Source: DASRDB01 sp035652815 (GTDB taxonomy: Bacteria; Chloroflexota; Ktedonobacteria; Ktedonobacterales; Ktedonobacteraceae). From it: a DNA stretch of 64,000 nt. The notes under the pieces were generated by a model. It worked only from the letters and a program-made list of their open reading frames with translations, had not been told where the DNA came from and made no database searches. Of this stretch, positions 8,912 to 17,730 are shown piece by piece; within the stretch, counting starts at the first letter, position 1, and every line of letters begins with the position of its first letter. The stretch covers positions 310,001 through 374,000 of the forward strand of contig DASRDB010000022.1 of assembly GCA_035652815.1 (NCBI GenBank), given 5' to 3'. Position numbers and translations under genes: made by a program.

Positions 8912-9571
8912 TTACTGCCTCATCCTTTCTAGCCGTTCCAACCCCTCTTTTGCCTCTTCCCGGCTGAAATTTCCGGCCCGCAGCGTTTCATCGCTCTGAT
9001 GCAACAGGCGCGTGTAGAAAGCCTTTCCTTCATTCAACATTACCGCGTCTGCTGGATGTGCCTCGAGCAATTCGCTCAGGATATCTTCGGCCTTTGCATA
9101 CCTGCCTGTTTGCTCGAAGTAGCGGAAGATGCGCTTTCTAGTGGCTTCTGGTACTTCAAAAGGTGTGAGACGAGCGATGAGACCCTCCACCTCCGGCGTC
9201 TTTTCAGTATGGCTCGATTTATTCAGCATAAAGAGGACTTCCAGGAACAGATTCAAGGCTTTCAGGAAGCAGTAATAGCTATCGTTTTCGTTGTCCTGTA
9301 GTTCGTAAAGTTCGCCCTCTGCCTTCAACATCGTTGCCACCAACCAGCACTTTTCAGTATCCAGTGTGTCGAACGAAGTCAACAGCGCGAGCAGCGTTTC
9401 CTCTGGTGCGGCATGTATGAAACCTGCACCCATGCCGAGCAATTGACGATACTGTTCGTCGATGAAGTTAAGGGCACCCTGGTAATCCTGGCGCTGCTTG
9501 CGATAGATTACCTGGGCAAGCACTCTGCCAACTTCCTCGGCCAACCGTAAAATGTAGTCTCGCTGCGACAT
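8912..9571 (-). CDS. Uncharacterised helical protein (DUF6483-like)
   Basis: A 219-residue soluble, mostly helical protein with no signal peptide and no catalytic motif I can name. The N-terminus MSQRDYILRLAEEVGRVL and the segment GALNFIDEQYRQLLG resemble the uncharacterised DUF6483 family as I recall it; this is a memory-based match. The later part (about residues 125-200) reads like TPR helices (YFEQTGRYAKAEDILSELLE). ATG at 9571 is chosen because AGGAAAG lies 9 nt upstream and longer starts would overlap gltX. It follows gltX by 19 nt and is probably cotranscribed with it. Confidence 0.7.
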   Translation of the reverse strand: MSQRDYILRLAEEVGRVLAQVIYRKQRQDYQGALNFIDEQYRQLLGMGAGFIHAAPEETLLALLTSFDTLDTEKCWLVATMLKAEGELYELQDNENDSYYCFLKALNLFLEVLFMLNKSSHTEKTPEVEGLIARLTPFEVPEATRKRIFRYFEQTGRYAKAEDILSELLEAHPADAVMLNEGKAFYTRLLHQSDETLRAGNFSREEAKEGLERLERMRQ

Positions 9572-9590
9572 GGGCGCTATCTTTCCTGGG

Positions 9591-11123
9591 CTAGACAGAT
9601 GGAGACAGGAGCGCAAGGGCCTTGTCGATACGCGCCAGAGTACGCTCGCGGCCAAGCACTTCCATCATCTGGAAAAGTGGCGGCGTAGCTGTGCGCCCGC
9701 TCACCGCGACACGAATGGAGCCGAAAAGCTGCCCCGTTTTGAGGTTCAGATCAGCCGCCAGTTGCCGCATTGGTGGCTCCATAACATCGTGTTGCCACTG
9801 CTCCAGACCTGCCAGCAGATCGCGTGCCTGCGCAAGCGCGTGAACTGTTCGCTCCGTGTCCATGCCTTTCTGGATGAGCAGGCGCGTCTCGTACTCTAAT
9901 TCCTCGGTATAGAAGAATGAAACAGCGTATGCGGCCTCGCCAAGCGTGCGAATGCGCTCCTGCTCCAGGCTCAATACGCGCGCTGTATACTCAACGTCTA
10001 ATGGGCGAGCTACAATATCCGGCAGGCCACCCTCGGCCTCGGTGCGCTCCATGTAAGGTAATGCCCGGCGAGTCAGCTCATCGAGCGAAAGCTTGCGGAT
10101 GTAGACACCGTTCATCCACGATAGCTTCTCGGCATCGTAGATACCACCCGCGACACCGATGCGGTCCAGCGTAAAGACCTGTATTAACTCTTCTTTGGTG
10201 AAGAATTCGGTTTTATCGTCATAGGACCAGCCGAGCAGCGCCAGGAAATTGAAAACCGCCTCTGGCAAGAAGCCCTGCTGCTGCAATTCCTTCCAGGAAG
10301 GAGCATTATGCCGCTTGCTCAGCTTCTTCTTGTCTTTTCCCAGCACGTCGGGCACATGATAGAGCAGCGGCGGTTTCCAGCCGAGCGCATTCCATATCTG
10401 AATATGCCTGGGGGCGCTCGAAATCCACTCCTCGGCGCGTAGCAGGTGCGTGATTTCCATCAGGTGATCGTCTACGATATGCGCCAGGTGATAGGTGGGC
10501 AGGCCGTCTGACTTGAGAATGACCATATCATCAATATCGGCGTTTTTGAACACGATATCTCCATGCAGCTCATCATGAACCACCGTCTCGCCATCAAGTG
10601 GCATGGCGAAGCGCACCACCCATTTGTCTCCGGCCCGCTCGTGTTCGGCCCGCTCCTCTGGCGTGAGATAGCGACAGCGTCGATCATAACGCGGGGGCAG
10701 TTTCTTTGCCATCTGCTCGCGGCGCATCTGATCCAGTCGCTCTGGTGTGCAATAACAGCGATAAGCATGGCCGGACTCAATCAGTTGGTTGGCATAGTAT
10801 TGGTAGAGCGCCCGGCGCTGCGTCTGATAATAAGGCCCAAGCGGCCCGCCGACTCCCGGCCCCTCGTCGAAATCTATGCCCAGCCAGTCAAAGCCATCGA
10901 TCAGGAACTCGACGGCACCCTCAAGCGTGCGCGCCGTATCGGTATCTTCGATACGCAGGATGAATGAGCCGCCCGTATGTCGCGCATAGAGCCAGGAAAA
11001 CAGGGCTGTGCGGAAGCCGCCAATATGCTGAAAACCTGTGGGACTGGGAGCAAAGCGCAGGCGTGGTTTTTTCACCTGCTGCGTGGTATCCTGCTGCTCC
11101 AGTCGGTTGTCAGTCTGTGTCAT
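9591..11123 (-). CDS. gltX: Glutamyl-tRNA synthetase
   Basis: Class I aminoacyl-tRNA synthetase charging tRNA-Glu, and probably also tRNA-Gln, because gatC and gatA are encoded at 50731-52482. The 510 residues show the ATP motif PTGFQHIGG near the N-terminus, the KMSKS-type motif KKLSKRH at mid-length, and a helical anticodon-binding C-terminal domain. A CYC...Y-rich zinc-like region (RCYCTPERLDQMRREQ) sits in the acceptor-binding insertion. ATG at 11123 is preferred over the upstream TTG at 11150, with an AGGAG about 13 nt before it. Confidence 0.97.
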   Translation of the reverse strand: MTQTDNRLEQQDTTQQVKKPRLRFAPSPTGFQHIGGFRTALFSWLYARHTGGSFILRIEDTDTARTLEGAVEFLIDGFDWLGIDFDEGPGVGGPLGPYYQTQRRALYQYYANQLIESGHAYRCYCTPERLDQMRREQMAKKLPPRYDRRCRYLTPEERAEHERAGDKWVVRFAMPLDGETVVHDELHGDIVFKNADIDDMVILKSDGLPTYHLAHIVDDHLMEITHLLRAEEWISSAPRHIQIWNALGWKPPLLYHVPDVLGKDKKKLSKRHNAPSWKELQQQGFLPEAVFNFLALLGWSYDDKTEFFTKEELIQVFTLDRIGVAGGIYDAEKLSWMNGVYIRKLSLDELTRRALPYMERTEAEGGLPDIVARPLDVEYTARVLSLEQERIRTLGEAAYAVSFFYTEELEYETRLLIQKGMDTERTVHALAQARDLLAGLEQWQHDVMEPPMRQLAADLNLKTGQLFGSIRVAVSGRTATPPLFQMMEVLGRERTLARIDKALALLSPSV

Positions 11124-11285
11124 ATAGCAAAACCATCTCCTCTTCAACAACTACAAATGTCGTTTTATTGTAACATAGCTTCCTAGTGATCTTAAAGATG
11201 CATAAGAACGAAGCATTGCATGGCACGTCCGAATAGATTACCATAGAATCTGAACAATCAAGCAAACACAGCAAAAGGAAATGTT

Positions 11286-12605
11286 ATGTCAAATGTTTCG
11301 CGTCTGCTACCTGATAGCGCCAGTTTTTCATCAAAAGGACTACTTCATATAGCCAACCATTCTGTATCCGAACTTGTCAGACAGTACGGTACTCCACTCT
11401 ATATTTTTGATGCGGCTACCATTGTTTCTGCCTGTCAGAAGTACCAGCGTATCTTTTCCGAACACTATCGCGCTTCGAAGGTCGAAATACTTTATGCTTC
11501 AAAGGCTTATCTTTCGCCATTAGTGGCGCGACTGGTAGGAGAGCAGGGCCTCGGACTGGATGTAGTGTCGGGTGGCGAATTATTGGTAGCTGAACGCGCA
11601 GGCGTATCGATGGAGCATATTTCCTTTCATGGTAACAATAAATCTGAAGAGGAATTGCGGCTGGCGCTGCGTTTAGGAGTAGGGCGCATTGTGCTTGATA
11701 ACTGGAATGAGTTGGAGCGCCTGACTCGTCTGGTGGCTGGCACTGAACGACGGCCTGCTGTCATGCTGCGCGTTGCTCCAGATGTCGATACGGCTACGCA
11801 TCGCTACCTGCAAACCGGTCATGCCGCCTCTAAATTTGGTTTTCCTCTGCGCAATGGCGATGCAAACGAAGCCGCATTACACATTCTGCGTGAGAATCAA
11901 CTTTGCTTGATTGGTCTGCATGCACATACAGGTACCATGCTGCGGGAAGCGCGTCCTTATCAGGAATGTCTTACCCGTCTGTTCTCGCTTGCGTTAGAAC
12001 TGCACCAGGAAACTGGCTGGTGGCCCGCAGAGGTCAGTCCCGGTGGCGGCTGGGCAGTTGAAACGCCGGAGAATCTCTCTACGCCACCTCTAGAGGTACT
12101 GGCAAAGGCGTTGCAGGAGAGCATGGAAATAGTTCTTTCTGGAAAACAGTTTCCCGCGCCCACACTTGTACTCGAACCGGGGCGTTCGCTCATTGCGCGC
12201 GCGGGTATGGCAGTGTATCGCATTGGCAGCAGAAAGACCACTCCGGCAGGCGTCACCTACCTGTTTATAGATGGCGGCATGGCTGATAATATTCGACCCG
12301 CGCTTTATGGCGCAAAATATGTAGCCCTGGCGGCGGAACGGGTATTTGATCCGGCGGAAGAGATGGTATCAATTGCCGGGCGGTACTGCGAATCGGGCGA
12401 CATCTTGATTGAGCAGGCGCAATTACCCCGTCTGAGCGAAGGCGATTTGCTTGCTGTGCCATGCTGCGGCGCTTATTGCCTGCCGATGGCCAGCAATTAC
12501 AACCTGGTGCCCCGGCCCGCCGTAATTCTTGTGGATGAGCAAAAAGTACATGTCATGGAACGGCGTGAAACAAATGATGATATATTAACACGTTATACTT
12601 ATTGA
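11286..12605 (+). CDS. lysA: Diaminopimelate decarboxylase
   Basis: PLP enzyme (fold type III) that decarboxylates meso-diaminopimelate to L-lysine. The 439 residues include ILYASKAYL with PLP Lys73, the HAHTGTML barrel strand, the phosphate-binding Gly-rich SPGGGWAV, EPGRSLIARAG, and the C-terminal CESGDILIEQ and GAYCLPMASNYNLVPRP motifs that supply substrate-binding Cys, Glu and Tyr. It is monocistronic with no other lysine gene nearby. Ornithine/arginine decarboxylases of the same fold are less likely given the CESGD and MASNYN signatures. Confidence 0.93.
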   Translation: MSNVSRLLPDSASFSSKGLLHIANHSVSELVRQYGTPLYIFDAATIVSACQKYQRIFSEHYRASKVEILYASKAYLSPLVARLVGEQGLGLDVVSGGELLVAERAGVSMEHISFHGNNKSEEELRLALRLGVGRIVLDNWNELERLTRLVAGTERRPAVMLRVAPDVDTATHRYLQTGHAASKFGFPLRNGDANEAALHILRENQLCLIGLHAHTGTMLREARPYQECLTRLFSLALELHQETGWWPAEVSPGGGWAVETPENLSTPPLEVLAKALQESMEIVLSGKQFPAPTLVLEPGRSLIARAGMAVYRIGSRKTTPAGVTYLFIDGGMADNIRPALYGAKYVALAAERVFDPAEEMVSIAGRYCESGDILIEQAQLPRLSEGDLLAVPCCGAYCLPMASNYNLVPRPAVILVDEQKVHVMERRETNDDILTRYTY

Positions 12606-12669
12606 TTTTTATGGTAGAGGGTGCTGGTGCGTCTAATCTGATGTAGGTGATATATTCCGGAGAAAAACA

Positions 12670-13302
12670 ATGTCCAGAAAACAATCGCAAGAACATATCT
12701 TAGATGATTGGGATGATCTTGATTCGCCGACAGAACCGATGGCGCAGATCATTTTAGCGCCCTATGCCGCGTCCACCATCCCTATGGCGGAATCCCTGCC
12801 AGCGCCTGTCCCTGATGAGCGCCCTTTTCCACAAGCCAGTCCTCTGCCTCCGTCTCGTGGTTGGCAGGCTTTACCTGAAACACCTGCCGTCTATCCAGTG
12901 CTACCACCTGCGCCGAATATTCACCCGCATGGTCGGCCTGCCGGAAGCGCTGCACCTGTTCGCCCTGGAAACCAGTGGCAGGGGCCTGTCCTGGAGCCGC
13001 GTAGAAGTCCAGTTCCTGTGTTTGTAGGGATATTCTTTGTCGTAGTACAACTGGTGCTGCTCTTGCGAGTTGTATTGATGTTACTGGCAGTATCGAATAG
13101 TATTCCCTGGGTTGGCTTCATCTATGGAACGGGTGCCGTGTTTGCCCTGCCATTTCGCCTGGTACTCGATCAAATTTCCTGGCCGGTCTTTGTCGGTTCA
13201 GACCTGCTGAACTATCTGGCATCCCTGCTTGCCATCCTGATCTATGGCCTCGTTTCCCGTATTCTGGTGCGGTTTTTAAAGGCCTTGCTGAACTCGCGCT
13301 AG
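12670..13302 (+). CDS. YggT-like membrane protein with Pro-rich N-terminus
   Basis: A 210-residue protein. The first 110 residues are hydrophilic, acidic at the start (DDWDDLDSP), then rich in Pro and Ala and probably disordered. Two hydrophobic helices (about 118-140 and 175-200) enclose a loop with the pattern IPWVGFIYGTGAVFALPFR, resembling the YGGT family of small envelope proteins linked to cell shape and division in other bacteria. It starts 65 nt after lysA and ends 3 nt before the convergent zinc-ribbon gene. The domain match is by pattern only. Confidence 0.65.
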   Translation: MSRKQSQEHILDDWDDLDSPTEPMAQIILAPYAASTIPMAESLPAPVPDERPFPQASPLPPSRGWQALPETPAVYPVLPPAPNIHPHGRPAGSAAPVRPGNQWQGPVLEPRRSPVPVFVGIFFVVVQLVLLLRVVLMLLAVSNSIPWVGFIYGTGAVFALPFRLVLDQISWPVFVGSDLLNYLASLLAILIYGLVSRILVRFLKALLNSR

Positions 13303-13305
13303 CGC

Positions 13306-13686
13306 TTATTCGATTTCAGCAAAGAGGCGCTGAAAATCTCCATCGAAGCCCTCTAGAAACTGCCGCATTTCCAGCACATCGCTGTCAGTAACCGGTGTGC
13401 TGGGAACCTGTGGTGGTACCGGCGATGAAGGAATAGCAGCTTCAGCAGGGCTGGTTGTCTGAGATGGGCGAGAAAGCCGATATATAGTAAGTGTCCGCCG
13501 CCCTGACTTAGAAAACTGCACCACAAAAGAAGCTGCTTGCGAGCAGGTTGCGCAAGTGACCATAACCATCCATACATCAGGACTGTGCGCAACTACAGAC
13601 AGACTTTCGGGCTGGTAGAGGGAGTCGCAGCGAGGACAAACCTGTCGTCTCACCAGCTTCTGAACTATGCGTTCCTTCGCGTCCAT
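13306..13686 (-). CDS. Small zinc-ribbon-like protein of unknown function
   Basis: A 126-residue cytoplasmic protein. Two CxxC pairs (VCPRCDSLY near residue 17 and VTCATCSQA near residue 44) are spaced as in a zinc ribbon. A Pro/Ser-rich linker (about 80-100) and an acidic C-terminus (FLEGFDGDFQRLFAEIE) follow. I do not recognise a family. It starts 6 nt after the BFN protein gene, so the two form an operon. Confidence 0.7.
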   Translation of the reverse strand: MDAKERIVQKLVRRQVCPRCDSLYQPESLSVVAHSPDVWMVMVTCATCSQAASFVVQFSKSGRRTLTIYRLSRPSQTTSPAEAAIPSSPVPPQVPSTPVTDSDVLEMRQFLEGFDGDFQRLFAEIE

Positions 13687-13692
13687 CCCGTA

Positions 13693-14220
13693 CTATTCTT
13701 TCCCGAATTCATCCAGCACGTCGAGGCTATTGATGAAATCTCGATAGGCGTCGAGATTTTCATAATCGCTTTCTTTCTCTTGCTGGGATTCATTTTTTTG
13801 TGCGGAAGCTTCTTCAGCGCTTTCCAGGGCAACCCCGGCGCGTTCAAGAACACTATCCTCAACATAGATTGGGGTTCGGGCGCGAACGGCAAGCGCAATC
13901 GCATCGCTTGGGCGAGCATCTATTTCGACATGCCTGCCATCGACATCGAGAATGATGCGGGCATAGAAGATATCGTCGACCAGATCAGAGATCACGATAC
14001 TGACGATTTTTGCTCCCAGATCGGTGATCACGTTTTTCAGCAAGTCATGCGTGAGCGGTCTTGGTGAACTCGTTCCCTGAAGTTCTATGGCAATGGCATA
14101 TGCTTCAGCATGAGCGATCCAGATAAACAAATACCGCTCCTGCTTAGTTGCTTTCAAGATGACAACCCGCTGCGACGTCTGCAAATTTATTCGCACACTT
14201 TCAACGGTCATCTCAATCAT
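13693..14220 (-). CDS. Bifunctional nuclease family protein (BFN/DUF151)
   Basis: A 175-residue cytoplasmic protein of the BFN/DUF151 family, members of which have been reported to cleave DNA and RNA. The core spans about residues 1-125, with the conserved segment VEIDARPSDAIALAVRARTPIYV near the end and the typical LLKNVITDLGA helix. A charged Glu/Gln-rich tail (about 130-175) is extra and probably flexible. It is the first gene of a two-gene operon with the zinc-ribbon protein and faces away from lexA across a 507-nt gap. Confidence 0.85.
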   Translation of the reverse strand: MIEMTVESVRINLQTSQRVVILKATKQERYLFIWIAHAEAYAIAIELQGTSSPRPLTHDLLKNVITDLGAKIVSIVISDLVDDIFYARIILDVDGRHVEIDARPSDAIALAVRARTPIYVEDSVLERAGVALESAEEASAQKNESQQEKESDYENLDAYRDFINSLDVLDEFGKE

Positions 14221-14621
14221 GTATAAGACTCCCTCTTGTATAAACAGGGTTCAGCAGCGAATGACTATGACGCCCTTATTGTACACCCATCTTCCTGTTC
14301 TACGCAAATCGATCTGGTCGTTTCACCTGTTTGTCAGGCAAACGAGTGAGCATCAATCTCTCTTAACAAGGAGTATAGCAAATTGGCAGGCGTATTCCAA
14401 GTCCCACGAGAGAAAAAGAATTTTTCTCTGGATTCTCGTCATGCCATGAAAAAGACCCCTTCGCCTGTCATCCTGAGCGCAGCGAAGGATCTCACGCTTG
14501 TCATGGCGAGCCTGTGGAAGCCGCAGATCCTTCGCTGCGCTCAGGATGACATCTGGAAACAGGTTTGGAATGGCTTGCCGATGAAAAGAATATATTTTCC
14601 AAAAATTCGTTCAAAAAATGC
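14221..14621. other. Intergenic region between the BFN gene and the lexA promoter
   Basis: No gene is seen. The region holds the second REP-like palindrome (14466-14551). The AT-rich stretch after it leads into the lexA promoter. Confidence 0.6.
14466..14551. repeat. REP-like palindrome, copy 2
   Basis: A perfect 27-bp inverted repeat (14466-14492 and 14525-14551) separated by 32 nt, identical in its arms to copy 1 at 804-888. The loop sequence is different, so the arms are conserved and the loop is not. The outer 13-bp repeat found around copy 1 is absent here. Confidence 0.9.
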
Positions 14622-14664
14622 TTGACTTGCATCCACGAATTTGCTATGCTTTGAATAGCTGTTC
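14622..14664 (+). promoter_or_regulatory. lexA promoter with a LexA-type operator
   Basis: TTGACT (14622-14627), a 17-nt spacer and TATGCT (14645-14650) form a sigma-70-like promoter 77 nt before the lexA start. Directly downstream of the -10 lies GAATAGCTGTTC (14653-14664), one base from the Gram-positive SOS box GAACnnnnGTTC. A repressor bound there would block initiation, which fits LexA autoregulation. Confidence 0.65.
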
Positions 14665-14727
14665 TACTTTTGTATTGAGATCAGCTTGCAATCTTCGCTT
14701 GGCTGAGAAAGGCAGGAAACAAGAGGT

Positions 14728-15354
14728 ATGGCGGAACATACAAGCGACATTCAAAAGAAGATATATGACTTCATAGTCGAATATATCAAGGAAGAGGGAA
14801 TGCCCCCCACCAACCGTGAAATTGGCAGCGCCATGCATATTGCCAGCACAGGACATGTTGATTATCATCTCTCTATGCTCGAAAAGAAGGGGCTGATTAC
14901 CCGCGAAGCTAAGAAAAGTCGTGGCATCAAGCTGGTTCAGCAGACCTGGGGAGTTCCGGTGCTTGGCAGTATTGCCGCCGGTGAGCCGATTGAAAGCTAT
15001 GCGGACCCATCTGAGTCCGTTGATGTCGGGCGGGATATCGAGCAGCAAGGAGCCTACGCGCTGATAGTTCGCGGGCAGTCTATGATTGAAGACCACATTT
15101 GCGATAAGGATTATGTGGTCATTAAGCCGCAAAAGACGTGTGAAAACGGCGATATCGTGGTAGCTGTCCATATGCAGGGCAACGGTCAGGCAACACTCAA
15201 GCGTTTTTACCTTGATAAAGAGCATGACCGCGTTCGCTTGCAACCTGCGAACTCGCAGATGAACCCCATTTTCGTTCCTAAAAGTGAGTGGGATCGCGAA
15301 TGGGAAATTCAGGGAAAGGTCATCGCGATCTTCAGAAAGTGCCGGGCTGCCTGA
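14728..15354 (+). CDS. lexA: LexA repressor (SOS regulator)
   Basis: Transcriptional repressor of DNA-damage genes that self-cleaves when RecA filaments form. The 208 residues have an N-terminal winged helix (about 1-70, PPTNREIGSAMHIAS), a cleavage site Ala84-Gly85 in SIAAGEP, and a C-terminal S24 peptidase domain with catalytic Ser118 (VRGQSMIED) and Lys158 (ATLKRF). All residues needed for autoproteolysis are present. The upstream promoter carries a near-consensus LexA box, so self-repression is likely. Confidence 0.95.
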   Translation: MAEHTSDIQKKIYDFIVEYIKEEGMPPTNREIGSAMHIASTGHVDYHLSMLEKKGLITREAKKSRGIKLVQQTWGVPVLGSIAAGEPIESYADPSESVDVGRDIEQQGAYALIVRGQSMIEDHICDKDYVVIKPQKTCENGDIVVAVHMQGNGQATLKRFYLDKEHDRVRLQPANSQMNPIFVPKSEWDREWEIQGKVIAIFRKCRAA

Positions 15355-15387
15355 CCTGCCTGTTTGTTTACCTGCCAGATACACTTT

Positions 15388-15422
15388 GGGGAATAGAGAA
15401 CCAGAAAGGGTTTCTATTCCCC
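15388..15422 (+). terminator. Hairpin after lexA, probable terminator
   Basis: GGGGAATAGA (15388-15397) pairs with TCTATTCCCC (15413-15422), 33 nt past the lexA stop, with further pairing toward the loop. The following TATTACATTT is only moderately U-rich, so termination may be incomplete. Confidence 0.5.
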
Positions 15423-15561
15423 TATTACATTTGGAATTCGCAAACGCCCCCACTTGTGGTTTTTCCTCGCATCTGATATACTCTACGTAAGATTTACAGT
15501 AAATAATTTTCCACCGGGAACTTCCGTATACTGAGCTGAGTAGAAAGGATACCAATTTATT

Positions 15562-16557
15562 ATGAGAGCTGCCGCACTGGCACTTGTCCTCGTTGTAGCG
15601 TCGGCTGTCGTACTCGTTTTCGCGAACACACTCAATTCATGGGTTCTCGGTGGTTTAATTGGTGGATTAGCCGCGATTCTGCTCAGCATCCCCATCACCC
15701 TCATGATCTTCACCTATCTCTCCCGTCGTCATGACGAACACACCCAAAGTTTAGTAGTGATGCGAGAAGAGCATGTCATTGACTCTGACATCTATCGTGA
15801 AGATGATTATCCGCATGTGTATGAAGCGAATGCTTTGCCTGCATATGAAGATGAGTATGATGAGATAGAAACGCAGCGTCCACTCCGCGCCTTGCCTGCT
15901 CCTGGATATAGTCAATCCGCGAACATGCGAAGAGAATATGATGGACGTCGTTCAGCCCGAACGACGCAGTTTCTTCCTGAAAGAGGAAATGGATCATCTC
16001 CAGATCGCTTTGTTGCTCAGAGAGGAAATCGAACACCGGCCACTACGCGCTCTCTCCGCGCTCAGCACCAGGCCGCAGCGCTTCGTGCCGCGCGTAAAGA
16101 GGCGGAGCAGGAACGCTATGGTCTTGATGGCATAACGATGTCAACTGCTCCTTTGAGGAAGCCACCCAGAACAACTCGCCACCTGGCGCAGCAAGACGGT
16201 TCGCTCCGCAGGTCGCCACGTGCTGAAAATGTACGGCAGCAACGACCCGCTTCTGACGAGAGCGATTATGATACATTCCGTGAGGCGCAGACAGATCACA
16301 TACCAGGGCAATATCCGCGTACCGGCCCGGTGCGCGACCCTCAAACAGGGCAGTTTGTGCGCAATCCACAATTGCCTGATGTTCCACACAATCCAGAGAT
16401 TACAACGGGCAGTTTAAGGAACCCACTGGTTCGTCGCGCTCCCTATCTTTACGAGGACGATCCTCTACGCGAGCATTTTGCGCAACAGATAGACAAGCCG
16501 ATTGCTCGTCGCTCTTCCCTTTTCCGCGAACCAGAGCTTGAGGAAGAGGAAGAATAA
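15562..16557 (+). CDS. Membrane-anchored hydrophilic protein of unknown function
   Basis: A 331-residue protein with two hydrophobic helices in the first 55 residues (about 5-22 and 28-52, separated by NTLNSW). A long hydrophilic tail rich in Arg, Glu, Pro and Gln follows. The tail contains repeated short basic patches (RRSARTTQF, RKPPRTTRHL) and ends in an acidic stretch. It looks intrinsically disordered and cytoplasmic. I recognise no domain. AAAGGAT lies 11 nt before the ATG. It stands alone between lexA and a DedA gene, both on the same strand. Confidence 0.7.
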   Translation: MRAAALALVLVVASAVVLVFANTLNSWVLGGLIGGLAAILLSIPITLMIFTYLSRRHDEHTQSLVVMREEHVIDSDIYREDDYPHVYEANALPAYEDEYDEIETQRPLRALPAPGYSQSANMRREYDGRRSARTTQFLPERGNGSSPDRFVAQRGNRTPATTRSLRAQHQAAALRAARKEAEQERYGLDGITMSTAPLRKPPRTTRHLAQQDGSLRRSPRAENVRQQRPASDESDYDTFREAQTDHIPGQYPRTGPVRDPQTGQFVRNPQLPDVPHNPEITTGSLRNPLVRRAPYLYEDDPLREHFAQQIDKPIARRSSLFREPELEEEEE

Positions 16558-16640
16558 CAAACAGTCCTATTAAGACTAGCCCCTTCGTCTAAAATATGCT
16601 AGTATGGTCAAAAGCATTGGAGATCGAAGGAGGCTTCTTT

Positions 16641-17657
16641 TTGTTAACACAACTAACTCAGTCGCTTACGACATTTATAACAAATTTGTATGTAACATTT
16701 GGCCTGGCCGGTATTGTGCTGGCGATGGCCATTGAAAGCTGTTGTATTCCTCTACCAAGTGAAATTGTTATGCCCCTCGCCGGAGTAATGATTGCCAGTA
16801 GCAAATTGCTGACAGGAGTTAGCACTCCCTTGAGCTTGATACTGGTTGCGCTGGCCGGTTCCATCGGTTGTTTGATCGGCTCAATCGCGGCGTATGGCAT
16901 TGGCTACTCGGGTGGACGTCCCTTAATGCTGAAATATGGGAGGTATGTTCTCATTTCGCAGCATGATGCCGATAAAGCGGATCACTTCTTTCAGCGTTGG
17001 GGTAGCGCGACCGCGTTCTTTTCGCGCCTGTTGCCAGTAGTTCGTACCTACATTTCTCTTCCCGCAGGCATCGCGAAGATGCCCTTTGCGAAGTTTTGTC
17101 TGTTCACCTTTCTTGGTTCGTTCCCCTGGTGCCTCCTGCTTGCGTATGTTGGTACTGTGTTAGGGCAACATCTCGATACACTTGGTCCCGTATTCCATAG
17201 CCTTGATGTCGTGATCTTGATTGTGCTGGTTGTACTGGTTGCCCTGTACATCTGGCGGCATATTCGTAACGACCGTATTGCTCGCGCCGCTCACGCTGCT
17301 GAAGCGGCTGCTCAGTCCATGCAAACTCCATCGGCGCAAAATGGCTGGCAGCAGAATCAGGCACCGGCCCACCAATGGCAGCAGCCCCAGCAATCCTGGC
17401 AGGGACAACAGTGGAATCAGCCCCCGGCAGGCCGGAATACGCCTCCTGCGCAACAAAATTGGCCCCAACAGCCGCAACAGAAGGGTTGGGGAACACCCCC
17501 TCAACAGCCCCCTACGCAGGCTCAACAGGCATGGGGCCAACCACAACAACAGGTACAGCAACGAGGGCAGTTCCAGCCACCGCAACCTCCTCAATCTTCA
17601 TCCTGGTCCGCACAAAATGGCGGTGGAAGCGGCGGCTGGAATTTGCCTCAACGATAA
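16641..17657 (+). CDS. DedA family membrane protein with Gln/Pro-rich tail
   Basis: DedA/SNARE-associated (VTT-fold) membrane protein, a family that includes undecaprenyl-phosphate and phospholipid translocases. Residues about 1-205 form the DedA core, with IPLPSEIVMPLAGVM, the GRYVLISQHDADKADHFFQRWG segment and FSRLLPVVRTYISLPAG. Residues about 230-338 are an Ala/Gln/Pro/Trp-rich low-complexity tail. TTG at 16641 is preferred over ATG at 16596 because GAAGGAGG ends 7 nt before it; this gives 338 residues. The tail is unusual for the family, whose members usually end soon after the last helix. Confidence 0.88.
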   Translation: MLTQLTQSLTTFITNLYVTFGLAGIVLAMAIESCCIPLPSEIVMPLAGVMIASSKLLTGVSTPLSLILVALAGSIGCLIGSIAAYGIGYSGGRPLMLKYGRYVLISQHDADKADHFFQRWGSATAFFSRLLPVVRTYISLPAGIAKMPFAKFCLFTFLGSFPWCLLLAYVGTVLGQHLDTLGPVFHSLDVVILIVLVVLVALYIWRHIRNDRIARAAHAAEAAAQSMQTPSAQNGWQQNQAPAHQWQQPQQSWQGQQWNQPPAGRNTPPAQQNWPQQPQQKGWGTPPQQPPTQAQQAWGQPQQQVQQRGQFQPPQPPQSSSWSAQNGGGSGGWNLPQR

Positions 17658-17683
17658 GCTGCTTTTCGACGCTTAAATAGCAG

Positions 17684-17725
17684 AAAGAGGGAGAGATGCG
17701 AGAATAAACACATCTCCCTCTTTTT
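17684..17725. terminator. Bidirectional terminator between DedA and MFS genes
   Basis: AAAGAGGGAGAGATG (from 17684) pairs with CATCTCCCTC (17711-17720) with a 2-nt bulge, and TTTTT follows on the plus strand. The A-run at the left gives a shorter U-run on the minus strand. It lies between two convergent gene ends. Confidence 0.75.
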
Positions 17726-17730
17726 GCTGC

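Noticed and set aside
14644..15555. Long minus-strand open frame over lexA
   Set aside because: It is antisense to the well-supported lexA and its promoter; the translation has no recognisable domain.
17300..17657. Gln/Pro-rich repeat as a tandem-repeat or CRISPR-like array
   Set aside because: Repeats are irregular at DNA level and stay in frame with DedA, so this is low-complexity coding sequence.
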